From Paenibacillus pabuli (lineage in GTDB: Bacteria; Bacillota; Bacilli; Paenibacillales; Paenibacillaceae): a stretch of 64,000 nucleotides of DNA. The notes beneath the pieces were generated by a model. It worked only from the letters and a program-made list of their open reading frames with translations, was not told the origin of the DNA and did not search any database. A program made the translations under genes and the position numbers. Of this stretch, positions 42,066-50,640 are shown in pieces; position 1 is the stretch's first letter; each line of letters begins with the position of its first letter. The stretch lies in contig NZ_CP073714.1 in the NCBI RefSeq assembly GCF_023101145.1, positions 1,798,001 to 1,862,000 of the forward strand, written 5' to 3'.

Positions 42066-42235
42066 CGATAACATCATATCCACGCTTCGAAGCCTGGCGG
42101 CTCCTCGGTCCGCCAGCAGGAGAGTGGCAGGGAAGTGAAATCAGGCGGACACATTCGCACCGACTAACCGCATTGCGACCGCTCCCTTTTGGTCTCTTAA
42201 GTCGGTGGGACGTCGTAGATAAAGAAATGTTATCC
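42066..42235 (+). other. attC-like site 10 (complete, long form)
   Basis: 170 nt: left core CGATAAC (42066-42072), arm ATATCCACGC, a long body with GCGGCTCCTCGGTCCGCC hairpins, then AAGTCGGTGGGACGTCGTAG as in sites 3 and 5, and right core GTTATCC (42229-42235). Confidence 0.75.
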
Positions 42236-42278
42236 GAAAGAACCGTAAAACAATTTATTTTAGAGATGAGGATTTAAG

Positions 42279-42761
42279 TTGTCTTATAAATCAATTTTAG
42301 TAGATCAATTAACTGCATGTTATAACGATAAGAGCTGGTTTGTTCCTCTTGCGGATATACTCACAGATCTAACATTGAAAGAAGCAGTTTCTGAGAATCA
42401 ATACAAACAATCTATATGGTCAATAGTGAATCATCTTATTTATTGGAATGAAAAATGGCTTGAGCGATTTAATGCTGAAGAATTTGAATTGAACAGTGCG
42501 ATTAACAATGAAGAAACATTTGCATTGAATCAAGATCAGTTGAATGAATTTGGCTGGAAAGAATCATTAATTAGACTTGAGAATGTATTTAGGAATTGGA
42601 AAATAGCATTAGAAGAATCTGATGAATCAAAACTTACCAAACAACTTCCAGAATATTTTAATGCTCCATGGTGGGGAGTGGTTTCTAATATGAGTATTCA
42701 TAATGCATATCATATCGGGCAAATCATTATGTTAAAGAAACAAATTCGAGTTAATAAATAA
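42279..42761 (+). CDS. DinB-family protein
   Basis: The 160-residue protein is a four-helix bundle of the DinB/YfiT type, with metal-binding His residues in SIWSIVNHLIYWNEKWLERF (near residue 49) and SIHNAYHIGQIIMLKKQ near the C-terminus. Members act as thiol-dependent transferases or are of unknown role and are often stress-linked. The start is TTG 42279 behind GATGAGGA. It is the second cassette of sub-array B; the left core of the next site (AGATAAC) matches the complement of GTTATCC at 6 of 7 positions. Confidence 0.85.
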   Translation: MSYKSILVDQLTACYNDKSWFVPLADILTDLTLKEAVSENQYKQSIWSIVNHLIYWNEKWLERFNAEEFELNSAINNEETFALNQDQLNEFGWKESLIRLENVFRNWKIALEESDESKLTKQLPEYFNAPWWGVVSNMSIHNAYHIGQIIMLKKQIRVNK

Positions 42762-42796
42762 TGTTATGAATGCTTTTCACAGATGAGGGTTCCATC

Positions 42797-42875
42797 AGAT
42801 AACACTATGTAGGATTTAAAAGTATAATTGTTTATTTTGATTTACCCAATGATTTACTGAAAGAACGTGTTATAC
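42797..42875 (+). other. attC-like site 11 (decayed)
   Basis: Left core AGATAAC (42797-42803) and right core GTTATAC (42869-42875) are placed as expected, but the inner arms are poorly conserved and the body is AT-rich. Confidence 0.4.
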
Positions 42876-42989
42876 GCTCCCAAAGAAGCAAAGCTAAAAG
42901 AGGAAGCAAATTATATATTTATCATTAATGACCCCGATAATACAGTGGGAATTATTAAACAAATAATAGCAATCACTGGTACTAGATGA
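42867..42989 (+). CDS. Possible 40-aa cassette gene or gene remnant
   Basis: The frame starts at GTG 42867, overlapping the right core of site 11, and encodes APKEAKLKEEANYIFIINDP and then DNTVGIIKQIIAITGTR before a stop at 42987. It sits between sites 11 and 12 where a cassette gene is expected. The sequence reads like the C-terminal end of a longer protein. No ribosome site is evident. Confidence 0.35.
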   Translation: MLYAPKEAKLKEEANYIFIINDPDNTVGIIKQIIAITGTR

Positions 42990-43010
42990 TTCGATGAAGG
43001 CCGCTCCTTC

Positions 43011-43154
43011 AGATAACATTATATCCACGCTGCGGGGCTTACACCCCTTGGTCGTCCGATGTATAATCATGGTAGATAATCGGACTTATACGAGCCGACC
43101 TAAGATAGGAGCTATCTAAGGTCAGCTCGCGTCGTGAATACAAAGACGCTATCG
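43011..43154 (+). other. attC-like site 12
   Basis: Left core AGATAAC (43011-43017), arm ATATCCACGC, body with a CTAAGATAG/CTATCTTAG-type hairpin also seen in site 1, arm GCGTCGTGAATAC and right core GCTATCG (43148-43154, one change from GTTATCG). Confidence 0.7.
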
Positions 43155-43199
43155 GGAAAAGTATTATGAGCTGAAAGATGACTTAAGGGAGTTTCAAAC

Positions 43200-43610
43200 A
43201 TGACAAAAATATCAAACGTTTTACCTCACAGGTATCCTTTTTTATTTGTAGATCAAATTCTTGAAATTGAACAGAACAAGTGGGTTAAGGGATACAAGAA
43301 CATAACAATTAATGAATGGTTCTTTTATGAAAATAATAATTCAGTTCCAAGCACTTTGATTATCGAGGGCCTTGCCCAATTGGGGGCATTTGCAACAATG
43401 TCAGACAATAACGGGCTAGGCTTCTTGTCCGCTTTAAAGGGTATTGAAGTTCTAGGCCAGGCATACCCAGGTGATCGAATAGATTTGTACTATAAGGTTT
43501 TAAAGAACAAAAGGGGCTTCATTATTGGAGAAGGAGTAGCTACTGTGGGGAATAAAGTCATTATAAGAGCTGATGAAATTATGATTTACTTACAAGCCAA
43601 CACCGAGTAA
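43200..43610 (+). CDS. FabZ-like hot-dog fold dehydratase
   Basis: The 136-residue protein begins SNVLPHRYPFLFVDQILEIE, as FabZ (3-hydroxyacyl-ACP dehydratase) does, with the catalytic His in PHRYPF. The central helix contains STLIIEGLAQLGAFATM with the catalytic Glu. The usual GHFPG motif is replaced by EWFFYENNNSVPS, so activity may differ. It is not near other fab genes; as a cassette it may make or modify a specialised acyl chain. The ATG 43200 follows AAGGGAG. Confidence 0.82.
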   Translation: MTKISNVLPHRYPFLFVDQILEIEQNKWVKGYKNITINEWFFYENNNSVPSTLIIEGLAQLGAFATMSDNNGLGFLSALKGIEVLGQAYPGDRIDLYYKVLKNKRGFIIGEGVATVGNKVIIRADEIMIYLQANTE

Positions 43611-43637
43611 GTATATTGAGGAAAAGGCGACAACATC

Positions 43638-43700
43638 AGATAACAATGCATTCAAGTCGATGTACTGTCGTTCCTTGGACCGCCCGGGGTTTTCGACGAG
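43638..43700 (+). other. attC-like site 13 (left half)
   Basis: Left core AGATAAC (43638-43644), then AATGCATTCAAGTCGATG. The right half is not clear before the convergent oxidoreductase gene, so the sub-array ends here. Confidence 0.4.
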
Positions 43701-43867
43701 GTTCCGGGCTTTATTTCGGAAGCACTTTCTTCCTCGGACCAAGTAGGAGAAGAGCACCTCAACACACGCTGGGTCGTACTGCAATTTTTGAATTTCTTTA
43801 AGGCAGTGTGCTGTGGTGTTGTAATAATGACAAAGAAAATGAAATTAATATGCCATCGCTATCAATC

Positions 43868-44569
43868 TTACCGTCCTACATTAACAATCTTTCTTGTCCA
43901 CTCGGGCTCACTGGTCGCCGCACGCACCAGGCAGTCGGCACAATCTTCAAAGGGAAGCGCCCCGAGCGGGTTGATGCGAGCCAGTGGTCCTGCCGTATAG
44001 TGCAACGTACCCTCCGCATATTGAAGCACGGATGCACGTACAATGACCCAATCCAGTTCACTCTGGATGAGTGCTTGCTCTGCCTTACTTTTATCCTGAA
44101 TCGCCTTCCGAAAGATGCTACGCACCAGACACACCGCCAACCCGTTTAAAAGAGAAAGCTCTTTCCCATCGCTCAAATTAATGCCGCTCTGCATAACTAT
44201 GCGCTTCACACCTGTACGCTGACAAGCTGAAACGATATTTGGAATTCCTTCGGACATGACCGTACCTGGTGAGAAATTAGCCGCGATTGTATGTATTCCA
44301 GCTCTGATATTTCCCAAGTTCTTCGCGGCGGACTCCGGCGACAAATTACTGGGAGGACCTATGCAGCTGATCACAACGTCTGCCCCCGTAATGGCGTTGA
44401 CCATGCTATGTTCGTCTAATACATCTCCTTTTCTAACGGTGATTCCCTCTTCTGGCGATAGGGATTCCGGCCGACGAGCAACGCCGATAATCTCGTGTCC
44501 TAAAGCAAGCGCACGATCCATTACTTTCCTTCCAGTTCCTCCTGTAGCCCCAATAACTGCAATTTTCAT
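43868..44569 (-). CDS. NAD(P)-binding oxidoreductase (SDR_a5/NmrA-like)
   Basis: The 233-residue protein has the atypical SDR motif MKIAVIGATGGTGRKVMDRA at its N-terminus and a typical ADVVISCIGPPSNL strand-loop. SELDWVIVRASVLQY follows further on. It should bind NADP(H); the substrate is unknown. The start is ATG 44569, nine bases after GGAG. It is divergent from a TetR-type regulator, with a 178-bp promoter region between, so it is probably the regulator's target. Confidence 0.85.
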   Translation of the reverse strand: MKIAVIGATGGTGRKVMDRALALGHEIIGVARRPESLSPEEGITVRKGDVLDEHSMVNAITGADVVISCIGPPSNLSPESAAKNLGNIRAGIHTIAANFSPGTVMSEGIPNIVSACQRTGVKRIVMQSGINLSDGKELSLLNGLAVCLVRSIFRKAIQDKSKAEQALIQSELDWVIVRASVLQYAEGTLHYTAGPLARINPLGALPFEDCADCLVRAATSEPEWTRKIVNVGR

Positions 44570-44747
44570 GTTTATTAACTCCATTCCCATTCATGCATAA
44601 ATGCACGATAGTGTATTATTTATCATGTATGTATAATGGTATACAGAAATAAAAACGCTACAAGTCTTAAAAAGTCGGATTTCGTGCATTAGTTCACAGG
44701 TTCACTGAAATTGTGTAAGAACTATGAAGAAAACTGGGGGTTTTCAA

Positions 44748-45317
44748 GTGTTAAAGGTGGATCGAAGGGTACGTAAATCCCAGGAAGCCATCAAAATGGC
44801 AGTTATTGAACTGATGATTGAAAAGGATTTTGATCAAATCACGATACAAGATATCTCCGACAGAGCGGATGTTAGCCGCAGAACGATCTATCTTCATTAC
44901 ACGGACAAATTCGATCTTCTCGATAAGCTCATCGAAGAACATATTACGAACCTGCGCGAGATCTGTGAATCTACAGAAGATGATGCTGGTTATAACGATA
45001 TGGGATTAGTGTGGTTCGAATATTTTGAAAATCATTCTTTATTTTTCTCCGCATTGCTGGCGAGTAAAGGAAGTTCTTTTTTCCGAAATCAGTTTCTGGC
45101 CTTTTTCATCGGAGAATTGGAGAAAGGGAACAGTGTATCCGAAGGTGGAAGCATTGCAGCAATAACGGAAGGGATAAATGTGGAGGCTCAGTTTCTGGGG
45201 GCGGCGATTGTTGGCGTAGTAGAATGGTGGTTTAAAAAAGAAAAGCCACTTCCTCCATCCGATATGGCCGAGCGTATAGGTGCATTGCTCGAAAGGAATC
45301 TGGATACGGATAATTGA
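44748..45317 (+). CDS. TetR/AcrR-family transcriptional regulator
   Basis: The 189-residue protein has a TetR N-terminal helix-turn-helix: RRVRKSQEAIKMAVIELMIE, then ITIQDISDRADVSRRTIYLH and YTDKFDLLDKLI. The C-terminal ligand domain ends WWFKKEKPLPPSDMAERIGA. It should repress the divergent oxidoreductase gene. The start is taken as GTG 44748, spaced 7 nt from GGGGG; ATG 44724 is the alternative but has no ribosome site. A hairpin array begins six bases after its stop. Confidence 0.85.
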   Translation: MLKVDRRVRKSQEAIKMAVIELMIEKDFDQITIQDISDRADVSRRTIYLHYTDKFDLLDKLIEEHITNLREICESTEDDAGYNDMGLVWFEYFENHSLFFSALLASKGSSFFRNQFLAFFIGELEKGNSVSEGGSIAAITEGINVEAQFLGAAIVGVVEWWFKKEKPLPPSDMAERIGALLERNLDTDN

Positions 45318-45322
45318 AAGAA

Positions 45323-45563
45323 GCTGCATGCGATTGGCATCATGCAGCGGGGAGGAGCGCCACGACGACGTGATCGTGGCGCTTATTGGCGTGCATCACA
45401 GTTGCCCCAATGTGATGCTGCACGTTTTGGGCATCACAAGTAGCCGTCGTGATGCACAAAAATCGTTGCATCACAGCACAGCCATCGTGATGCACGCACA
45501 TGCTGACATCACGGTCATGCACCCGTGATGTCAGCATGAGCCCCGCGATCACATATCGCGGGG
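45323..45563. repeat. Tandem hairpin array B (seven consecutive stem-loops)
   Basis: Perfect stems follow one another: GCTGCATG 45323-45330 with 45341-45348; GCGCCACGA 45357-45365 with 45374-45382; GCATCACA 45393-45400 with 45411-45418; GCATCAC 45431-45437 with 45449-45455; GCATCAC 45468-45474 with 45487-45493; CATGCTGACATCAC 45499-45512 with 45525-45538; CCCCGCGAT 45541-45549 with 45555-45563. Four stems share CATCAC/GTGATG. No T-run follows. Confidence 0.9.
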
Positions 45564-45578
45564 TAACCCACCCATTGG

Positions 45579-45897
45579 GATTTCTCCAGTACTCATGTTC
45601 AAGCGTAATGAAAACTGGCAGACGATTCTAAGTCTGTTCGGTGAACTGACAGGAAAGCGAGATGAGGCCAAACAGATTATTGCGGATTATCATCGACGTA
45701 CTGCTTTGCTGTCTGAAGAACTGGCTACGGTATTGGAAGGTGAAAGTGTGGCACTGATCCGTCCGCTGGACTCTCTCGTTCGCGTCCATTCCGCCGCTCA
45801 TCGCACAGGTGCTGTGCTGTACCGTGATCTAGGTCTGCCCGTTCCGCTGTTTGTAGCAGATACCTCCGACACGGCCTATCATATCTCGGTTGAGAGG
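45579..45897 (+). pseudogene. Fragment of the Btr-like AraC/siderophore-binding gene
   Basis: About 105 codons (SPVLMFKRNENWQTILSLFG onward to AYHISVER) match residues about 395-500 of the intact protein at 27322-29043, with few changes. Both ends stop abruptly: the left at hairpin array B, the right in unrelated AT-rich sequence. Confidence 0.9.
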
Positions 45898-46235
45898 TCA
45901 TCTTTTGTCTCAGGTAAGAGAGAAGTAAGTTTCTTTATCTGAATAGTATGTTTCATACGATTTAATATAGTCAAAATTCACAATGCAGACCTTATGAATA
46001 CTAGATCAATAGTACACTAAAGAAAAATCAAAAAAATATGCTTGAAGTCCTAAAAATAGTTCATAAAGCACAGGAATTCTCTTCGAGAATGTCGCAAAAT
46101 GGGTTTTATCTAAGTAGAAAAGGAGATATATTATCCATCGAATATGAGAGCACATTGATTAGATATAGTCTGATGCTTACCTTACAGCAATGGTTACACA
46201 TTCAGGATTAAATCTAAATGACAGGGGAGTAGTCA
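45898..46235. other. Intergenic region upstream of the S-layer-type gene
   Basis: About 340 bp, AT-rich. An ATTCTC/GAGAAT hairpin near 46076-46090 and the promoter of the surface protein are expected here. No supported reading frame was seen. Confidence 0.5.
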
Positions 46236-49200
46236 ATGAAGAACTTATTACGTAATTTGATGGTCCTGCTTACCATTGCATTAACCTTCCAGACGGGACT
46301 CGGTAATTATATTACACCGACCACCTTTGCAGCCGCGGGTCCTGTATTGTCTGTAACTGGAGGTTCGGCTTCATTCGTGGCTGGAAATAATTCGTCCTCA
46401 ACTCCGGTTGCTGTCGACTCTGGCATAACGGTAACCGCGGATAGCAGCACTACGCTTGCAAGCGCAACAGTGGCGATTACAGGAAATTTTCATTCTTCAG
46501 AGGATGTACTGAGTTTCATCAATGACGGGTTGACCATGGGGAATATAACAGCCAGTTATAATACATCTACCGGTGTGCTGACGCTGACATCAGCGGACGC
46601 AACGTTGGCGCAGTGGCAAGCCGCTTTGAGATCAATTACTTATACAGATACAGCGCTCAGGCCAAATACGGCGACGCGTACGGTTAGCTTCACTGTGACG
46701 GACGACGTCAATACAAGTAGTACGGCGACACGAACGGTGACGGTGACGGTGACGGATGCGGACCAGACACCGATCGTAACCACGAATGGTGGTTCGACCG
46801 CCTACACCGCCGGCACAACGGGAGTCACATTGGATGCCGGGGTGACGATATCCGATCTGAATAATGGAACGCTGGCAAGCGCGAGGGTATCCATTGGAAG
46901 CGGTTTTCAATCCGGAGATGTGCTGGCTTACACCAATGATGAGGCGACGATGGGAAATATTACGGCGAGTTATGATGCTTTCACTGGCGTGCTGACGCTG
47001 ATATCATCAGACGCAACCGCAACGCTGGCGCAGTGGCAGAGTGCGTTGAGGGGAATTACGTTCTTGAGCACGAGCACAACGCCAGGGCAACGCATCATTA
47101 GCTACGCGGTAAGCGATGGAACGAAGACCAGCGCTGCTGCTACACATACAGTAGAAGTAACTGTGATGATGCCTCCGAGTTTGACCACAAGCAGCGGTTC
47201 GGCTTCATTCGTGGCTGGAGATAATGCAGCCTCGACTCCGGTCGCTATCGACCCCGGCATAACGGTAAGCGCAGATAGCAGCACTACGCTTGCAAGCGCA
47301 ACAGTGGCGATCACAGGTAATTTTCATGCTGGAGAGGATGTACTGAGTTTCATCAATGACGGGCTGACCATGGGTAATATAACAGCCAGTTATAATGCAG
47401 TTTCTGGTGTACTGACGATGACATCAGCGGGTGCAATTGCAACGTTGGCGCAGTGGCAAGCCGCGTTGAGATCAATAACTTATACAGATACAGCGATCAC
47501 GCCAAGTACGGCGACGCGTACAATTAGCTACAGTGTGACGGACCGCGTCAATGCAAGCAATACGGCGACACGAACTGTAACGGTGACGGCTACGGACCAG
47601 ACACCGATCGTGACCACGAATGGTGGTTCGACCAATTACATTTCTGTGAATGGTACAGCTTCGACTCCGGTGGCTATGGACAACGGTCTGACGATATCAG
47701 ACCTGGACAATACGACATTGAGCAGCGCAACGGTTAGCATCACGAGCCATTTCGACGCGGGAAAAGATATACTGGCTTACACCAATGATGGGGCGCCGAT
47801 GGGAAATATTACGGCGAGTTATGATGCTTTCACTGGCGTGCTGACGCTGACATCATCAGGTGCAACCGCAACGCTGGCGCAGTGGCAGCGTGCGTTGAGA
47901 GGAATTACGTTCTCGAGCACGAGCGCAACGCCAGGGCAACGCATCATTAGCTACGCCGTAAGCGATGGAACGAAGACCAGCGCTGCTGCTGCACATACAG
48001 TGGAAGTAACTGTGATCATGCCTCCCAGTCTGACCACAAGCAGCGGTTCGACTTCATTCTTCGCTGGAGATAACAAGATATCGACTCCGGTCGCTATCGA
48101 CTCCGGTATAACGGTAACCGCAGATAGCAGTACTACTCTTGAAAGCGCAACAGTGGCGATTACAGGAAATTTTCATTCTTCAGAGGATGTACTGAGTTTC
48201 ATCAATGACGGGCTGACCATGGGGAATATAACAGCCAGTTATAATACATCTACCGGTGTGCTGACGCTAACATCAGCGGACGCAACCGCAACGTTGGCGC
48301 AGTGGCAGAACGCTTTGCACGCAGTTACTTACAATAATACAGCCGTCACTCCGATTACGACGACACGCACGATCAGCTTCACTGTAAGCGATGGTACCAA
48401 TAATAGCAGCATCGCAACAAAGAGTATTACCTTGCATGCATTAAGCAGTTTAAAGGCCAATTCGAATACGTTAAGCGTACCGACCGGGCAGACGGCATCC
48501 GTAGGGATTACAGCTATTTTTTCAAATCAGGCGCATATAGATGTGACCTCATCGGTAACCTGGACCGTTCGAAATCCGGCAATCGCTAATGTTACCAGCG
48601 GAAGGGTTACAGGCAAGACCCCGGGCAGTACTGTCGTAAGTGCTGTCTATGGAACCCAATCGGTAGATATAAACGTAACAGTAACCGGCACACCAGTTTC
48701 GGGGTCAGAATCTTCTCCGAGCAGTTCAACCAATACGGGTAGTTCAACAACCAATACAAGCACTTCAATCAATACGAACACCCCGGCCCAATCGGGCCCT
48801 TCAACGCCGCCTACTCAGGAAACCAAGACTTTTTACGATCTTGTTGAACCCGATCGGCTCGCAGCTTATATACAAGATGCATTGGCCGGTAACTCTGTAA
48901 CGTTCCAGGATGCGGCGTCCCACTGGGCTTCCAAAGATATTTTATCCGCTGCCAAGATAGGTATAATTAACGGCTACCCAGACGGCAGATTCAGACCGGA
49001 TGCTTCTATTACGAGAGCAGAGTTCAGCACAATTCTTGTTAAAGCATTTGCCTTACGTTCAGGAAGCGGGACGATTGAGTTACGGGATATTCGGACTTCC
49101 TGGGCTCGAGAATCTATAGAAATTCTTGCTTCCAATGGAGTTATCAACGGTTACTCTGACGGAACGTTCCACGCTGACCAGAGGATTACACGAGCCGAGA

Positions 49201-49448
49201 TGGTTGCCATGATTTCGAAAATTCTGATTTTTCAGAACATTCAATCTGGCGATGCCGCAACATTCGTTGATGTAGTACCCCAGCATTGGGCTAAGGAGAT
49301 CATTGAATTGGCCGCTAAGGCCGGAATTATCGAGGGGAAGGGCGAGAATCGGTTTGAACCGGACGCTAACCTCACGAGGGCGGAGGCCTTAACGGTTATA
49401 ATGCGCATGCTGAGAGAGAATCCAACGATAAATAAATTGCTGGGTTAA
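46236..49448 (+). CDS. Secreted S-layer-homology surface protein with five tandem repeats
   Basis: The 1070-residue protein has a signal peptide (LMVLLTIALTFQTGLGNYIT..TFAAA). Five tandem repeats of about 135-140 residues follow, with recurring DVLSFINDGLTMGNITASYN and LAQWQAALRSITYTDTA motifs. A Big_2 Ig-like domain lies near residues 745-825, followed by a Ser/Thr/Asn-rich linker and three SLH domains from about residue 890 to 1060 (GIINGYPDGRFRPDASITRA type). The SLH domains bind pyruvylated wall polymer, so the repeats are displayed outside. Repeats alternate between two subtypes. The ATG 46236 follows GGGGAG. Function is probably adhesion or S-layer structure. Confidence 0.9.
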   Translation: MKNLLRNLMVLLTIALTFQTGLGNYITPTTFAAAGPVLSVTGGSASFVAGNNSSSTPVAVDSGITVTADSSTTLASATVAITGNFHSSEDVLSFINDGLTMGNITASYNTSTGVLTLTSADATLAQWQAALRSITYTDTALRPNTATRTVSFTVTDDVNTSSTATRTVTVTVTDADQTPIVTTNGGSTAYTAGTTGVTLDAGVTISDLNNGTLASARVSIGSGFQSGDVLAYTNDEATMGNITASYDAFTGVLTLISSDATATLAQWQSALRGITFLSTSTTPGQRIISYAVSDGTKTSAAATHTVEVTVMMPPSLTTSSGSASFVAGDNAASTPVAIDPGITVSADSSTTLASATVAITGNFHAGEDVLSFINDGLTMGNITASYNAVSGVLTMTSAGAIATLAQWQAALRSITYTDTAITPSTATRTISYSVTDRVNASNTATRTVTVTATDQTPIVTTNGGSTNYISVNGTASTPVAMDNGLTISDLDNTTLSSATVSITSHFDAGKDILAYTNDGAPMGNITASYDAFTGVLTLTSSGATATLAQWQRALRGITFSSTSATPGQRIISYAVSDGTKTSAAAAHTVEVTVIMPPSLTTSSGSTSFFAGDNKISTPVAIDSGITVTADSSTTLESATVAITGNFHSSEDVLSFINDGLTMGNITASYNTSTGVLTLTSADATATLAQWQNALHAVTYNNTAVTPITTTRTISFTVSDGTNNSSIATKSITLHALSSLKANSNTLSVPTGQTASVGITAIFSNQAHIDVTSSVTWTVRNPAIANVTSGRVTGKTPGSTVVSAVYGTQSVDINVTVTGTPVSGSESSPSSSTNTGSSTTNTSTSINTNTPAQSGPSTPPTQETKTFYDLVEPDRLAAYIQDALAGNSVTFQDAASHWASKDILSAAKIGIINGYPDGRFRPDASITRAEFSTILVKAFALRSGSGTIELRDIRTSWARESIEILASNGVINGYSDGTFHADQRITRAEMVAMISKILIFQNIQSGDAATFVDVVPQHWAKEIIELAAKAGIIEGKGENRFEPDANLTRAEALTVIMRMLRENPTINKLLG

Positions 49449-49508
49449 CCATGAAATAGCTTATAGCTTTTAAATTTGAACGGACGTAAGACAAAGATTT
49501 GGTATTAT

Positions 49509-49565
49509 CCCCTCATGGTAGACAGGTGTAAAGATATAACCTGCTACAGTGAGGGGCATTTTTAT
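49509..49565 (+). terminator. Intrinsic terminator after the S-layer-type gene
   Basis: CCCCTCA pairs with TGAGGGG, continued inside by GTAG/CTAC and CAGGT/ACCTG, followed by CATTTTTATG. Confidence 0.8.
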
Positions 49566-49596
49566 GTGTACAGTTATACAATACGAGTTGTGATTT

Positions 49597-49690
49597 TAAT
49601 AGCCCCATTAATAAAATGATAAAATCAGAAACCGTTCCTTGGTAATGTGGGGTGTTGGCAGCCACGTACCAAAGGATGGTTTTTTTGTAG
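49597..49690. repeat. Intergenic repeat, copy 2, followed by a terminator-like stem
   Basis: The segment TTAATAGCCCCAT ... AAACCGTTCCTTGG repeats the sequence at 29112-29159. After it, CCTTGGTA pairs with TACCAAAGG across about 20 nt, and seven T follow. It lies in the 526-bp gap 49449-49974. Confidence 0.55.
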
Positions 49691-49853
49691 TTTTTGATTA
49701 CCTAACAGAATCATATTAATAACAGACATTATTGGTCCACGTAAACGTCATATTGGCAGAAGAATTATATAAAATATGGATATATGTTAGAGTAATAGAA
49801 AGTAGAACCATTGTGGATAACAGGATGCAGGACCCATGAAGTGGAGGGAGATT

Positions 49854-49941
49854 AGATAACAATTCACGCATTGGGCATAAGCCTTTAAGCTGGCAAGAGC
49901 CGGATATACAGCCTAGATGGTCGTTAATACAGGAACATGAT
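49854..49941 (+). other. attC-like site 14 (right core degenerate)
   Basis: Left core AGATAAC (49854-49860), arm ATTCACGC, body with CATAAGCCTTTAAGC, then GTCGTTAATACAGGAAC and a decayed core ATGATC. It precedes the hypothetical gene at 49975, so this may be a further array remnant. Confidence 0.5.
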
Positions 49942-49974
49942 CAGAAATGAATTGCACAAATACGAGGTGATGGA

Positions 49975-50580
49975 ATGAGAAAAAATATTGCAATAATTAC
50001 ACTAATGGTTGGATTGATCATAAGCCTTTACTTTAACTATCAATTCAAAGCGTACAAAGACAATCAAAAGGTTGATTACGCGATTAAACTAAATCATGGA
50101 ACGCAAATTGGTATAAAAGAATCAATTCAAAATTTAGAGTATGTGATAAAAAGTTTAGAGGACAATTCTTCGAAGGAAACAGTCATATACACATTAGGGA
50201 ATCTGGCAGTATCTTTGAAAGTGGGTGAAGAGTCGTTCATCTTTCTGGATTCCGATTTCAAGGAAGATCACTCATCATCAACCTATTTAATCTATAGTGT
50301 GTTTAGAGATATGTATTGGTATATAAGAGCAGATATCACAGACGATATTTTATCGAATAAGGTGTCGCTAGCAAAAGAATCGAGAAATCAACTTATTCAG
50401 GATTTAGGAGTGCTTAAACAAGATTTGGAGTCTATTGATAGTCAATTTAGCGAGGATATTCTGAAAGAACAAAGTCCTAAGTGGATTGAAAATAAATGGA
50501 AAGAGTTAATTGGAGAGATTGTAAATCGAAATTCGGATGTTAAGTTACATGAAAGAATTAAGGTGAAGTACAACTTATAA
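49975..50580 (+). CDS. Hypothetical membrane-anchored protein
   Basis: The 201-residue protein has an N-terminal membrane helix (IAIITLMVGLIISLYFNY, residues 5-22). A helical extracytoplasmic domain follows, with QNLEYVIKSLEDNSSKETVI and DLGVLKQDLESIDSQFSED. It starts at ATG 49975 behind GAGGTGATGG and lies just after an attC-like site. No family is recognised; it could be a cassette gene. Confidence 0.65.
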   Translation: MRKNIAIITLMVGLIISLYFNYQFKAYKDNQKVDYAIKLNHGTQIGIKESIQNLEYVIKSLEDNSSKETVIYTLGNLAVSLKVGEESFIFLDSDFKEDHSSSTYLIYSVFRDMYWYIRADITDDILSNKVSLAKESRNQLIQDLGVLKQDLESIDSQFSEDILKEQSPKWIENKWKELIGEIVNRNSDVKLHERIKVKYNL

Positions 50581-50640
50581 TTAGTTTCTGGAAAGGAGAA
50601 ATATCTTAATGTCAGTCTAAGGTAAAAGGAGAGAATGTGA

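Noticed and set aside
19363..43154. The palindromes as a plain MITE family
   Set aside because: They lie almost always right after a plus-strand gene, share one orientation, show no target-site duplication, and their outer cores match across the gene instead of within the element in four cases. A MITE origin is less likely but not excluded.
45323..45563. Hairpin array as a CRISPR array
   Set aside because: The repeated arms are inverted rather than direct, the units differ in length and sequence, and there is no constant repeat/spacer pattern or cas gene.
46340..48450. Repeated DNA as a CRISPR or satellite array
   Set aside because: The repeats are in frame, about 400 bp long, and encode recurring protein domains of one large surface protein.
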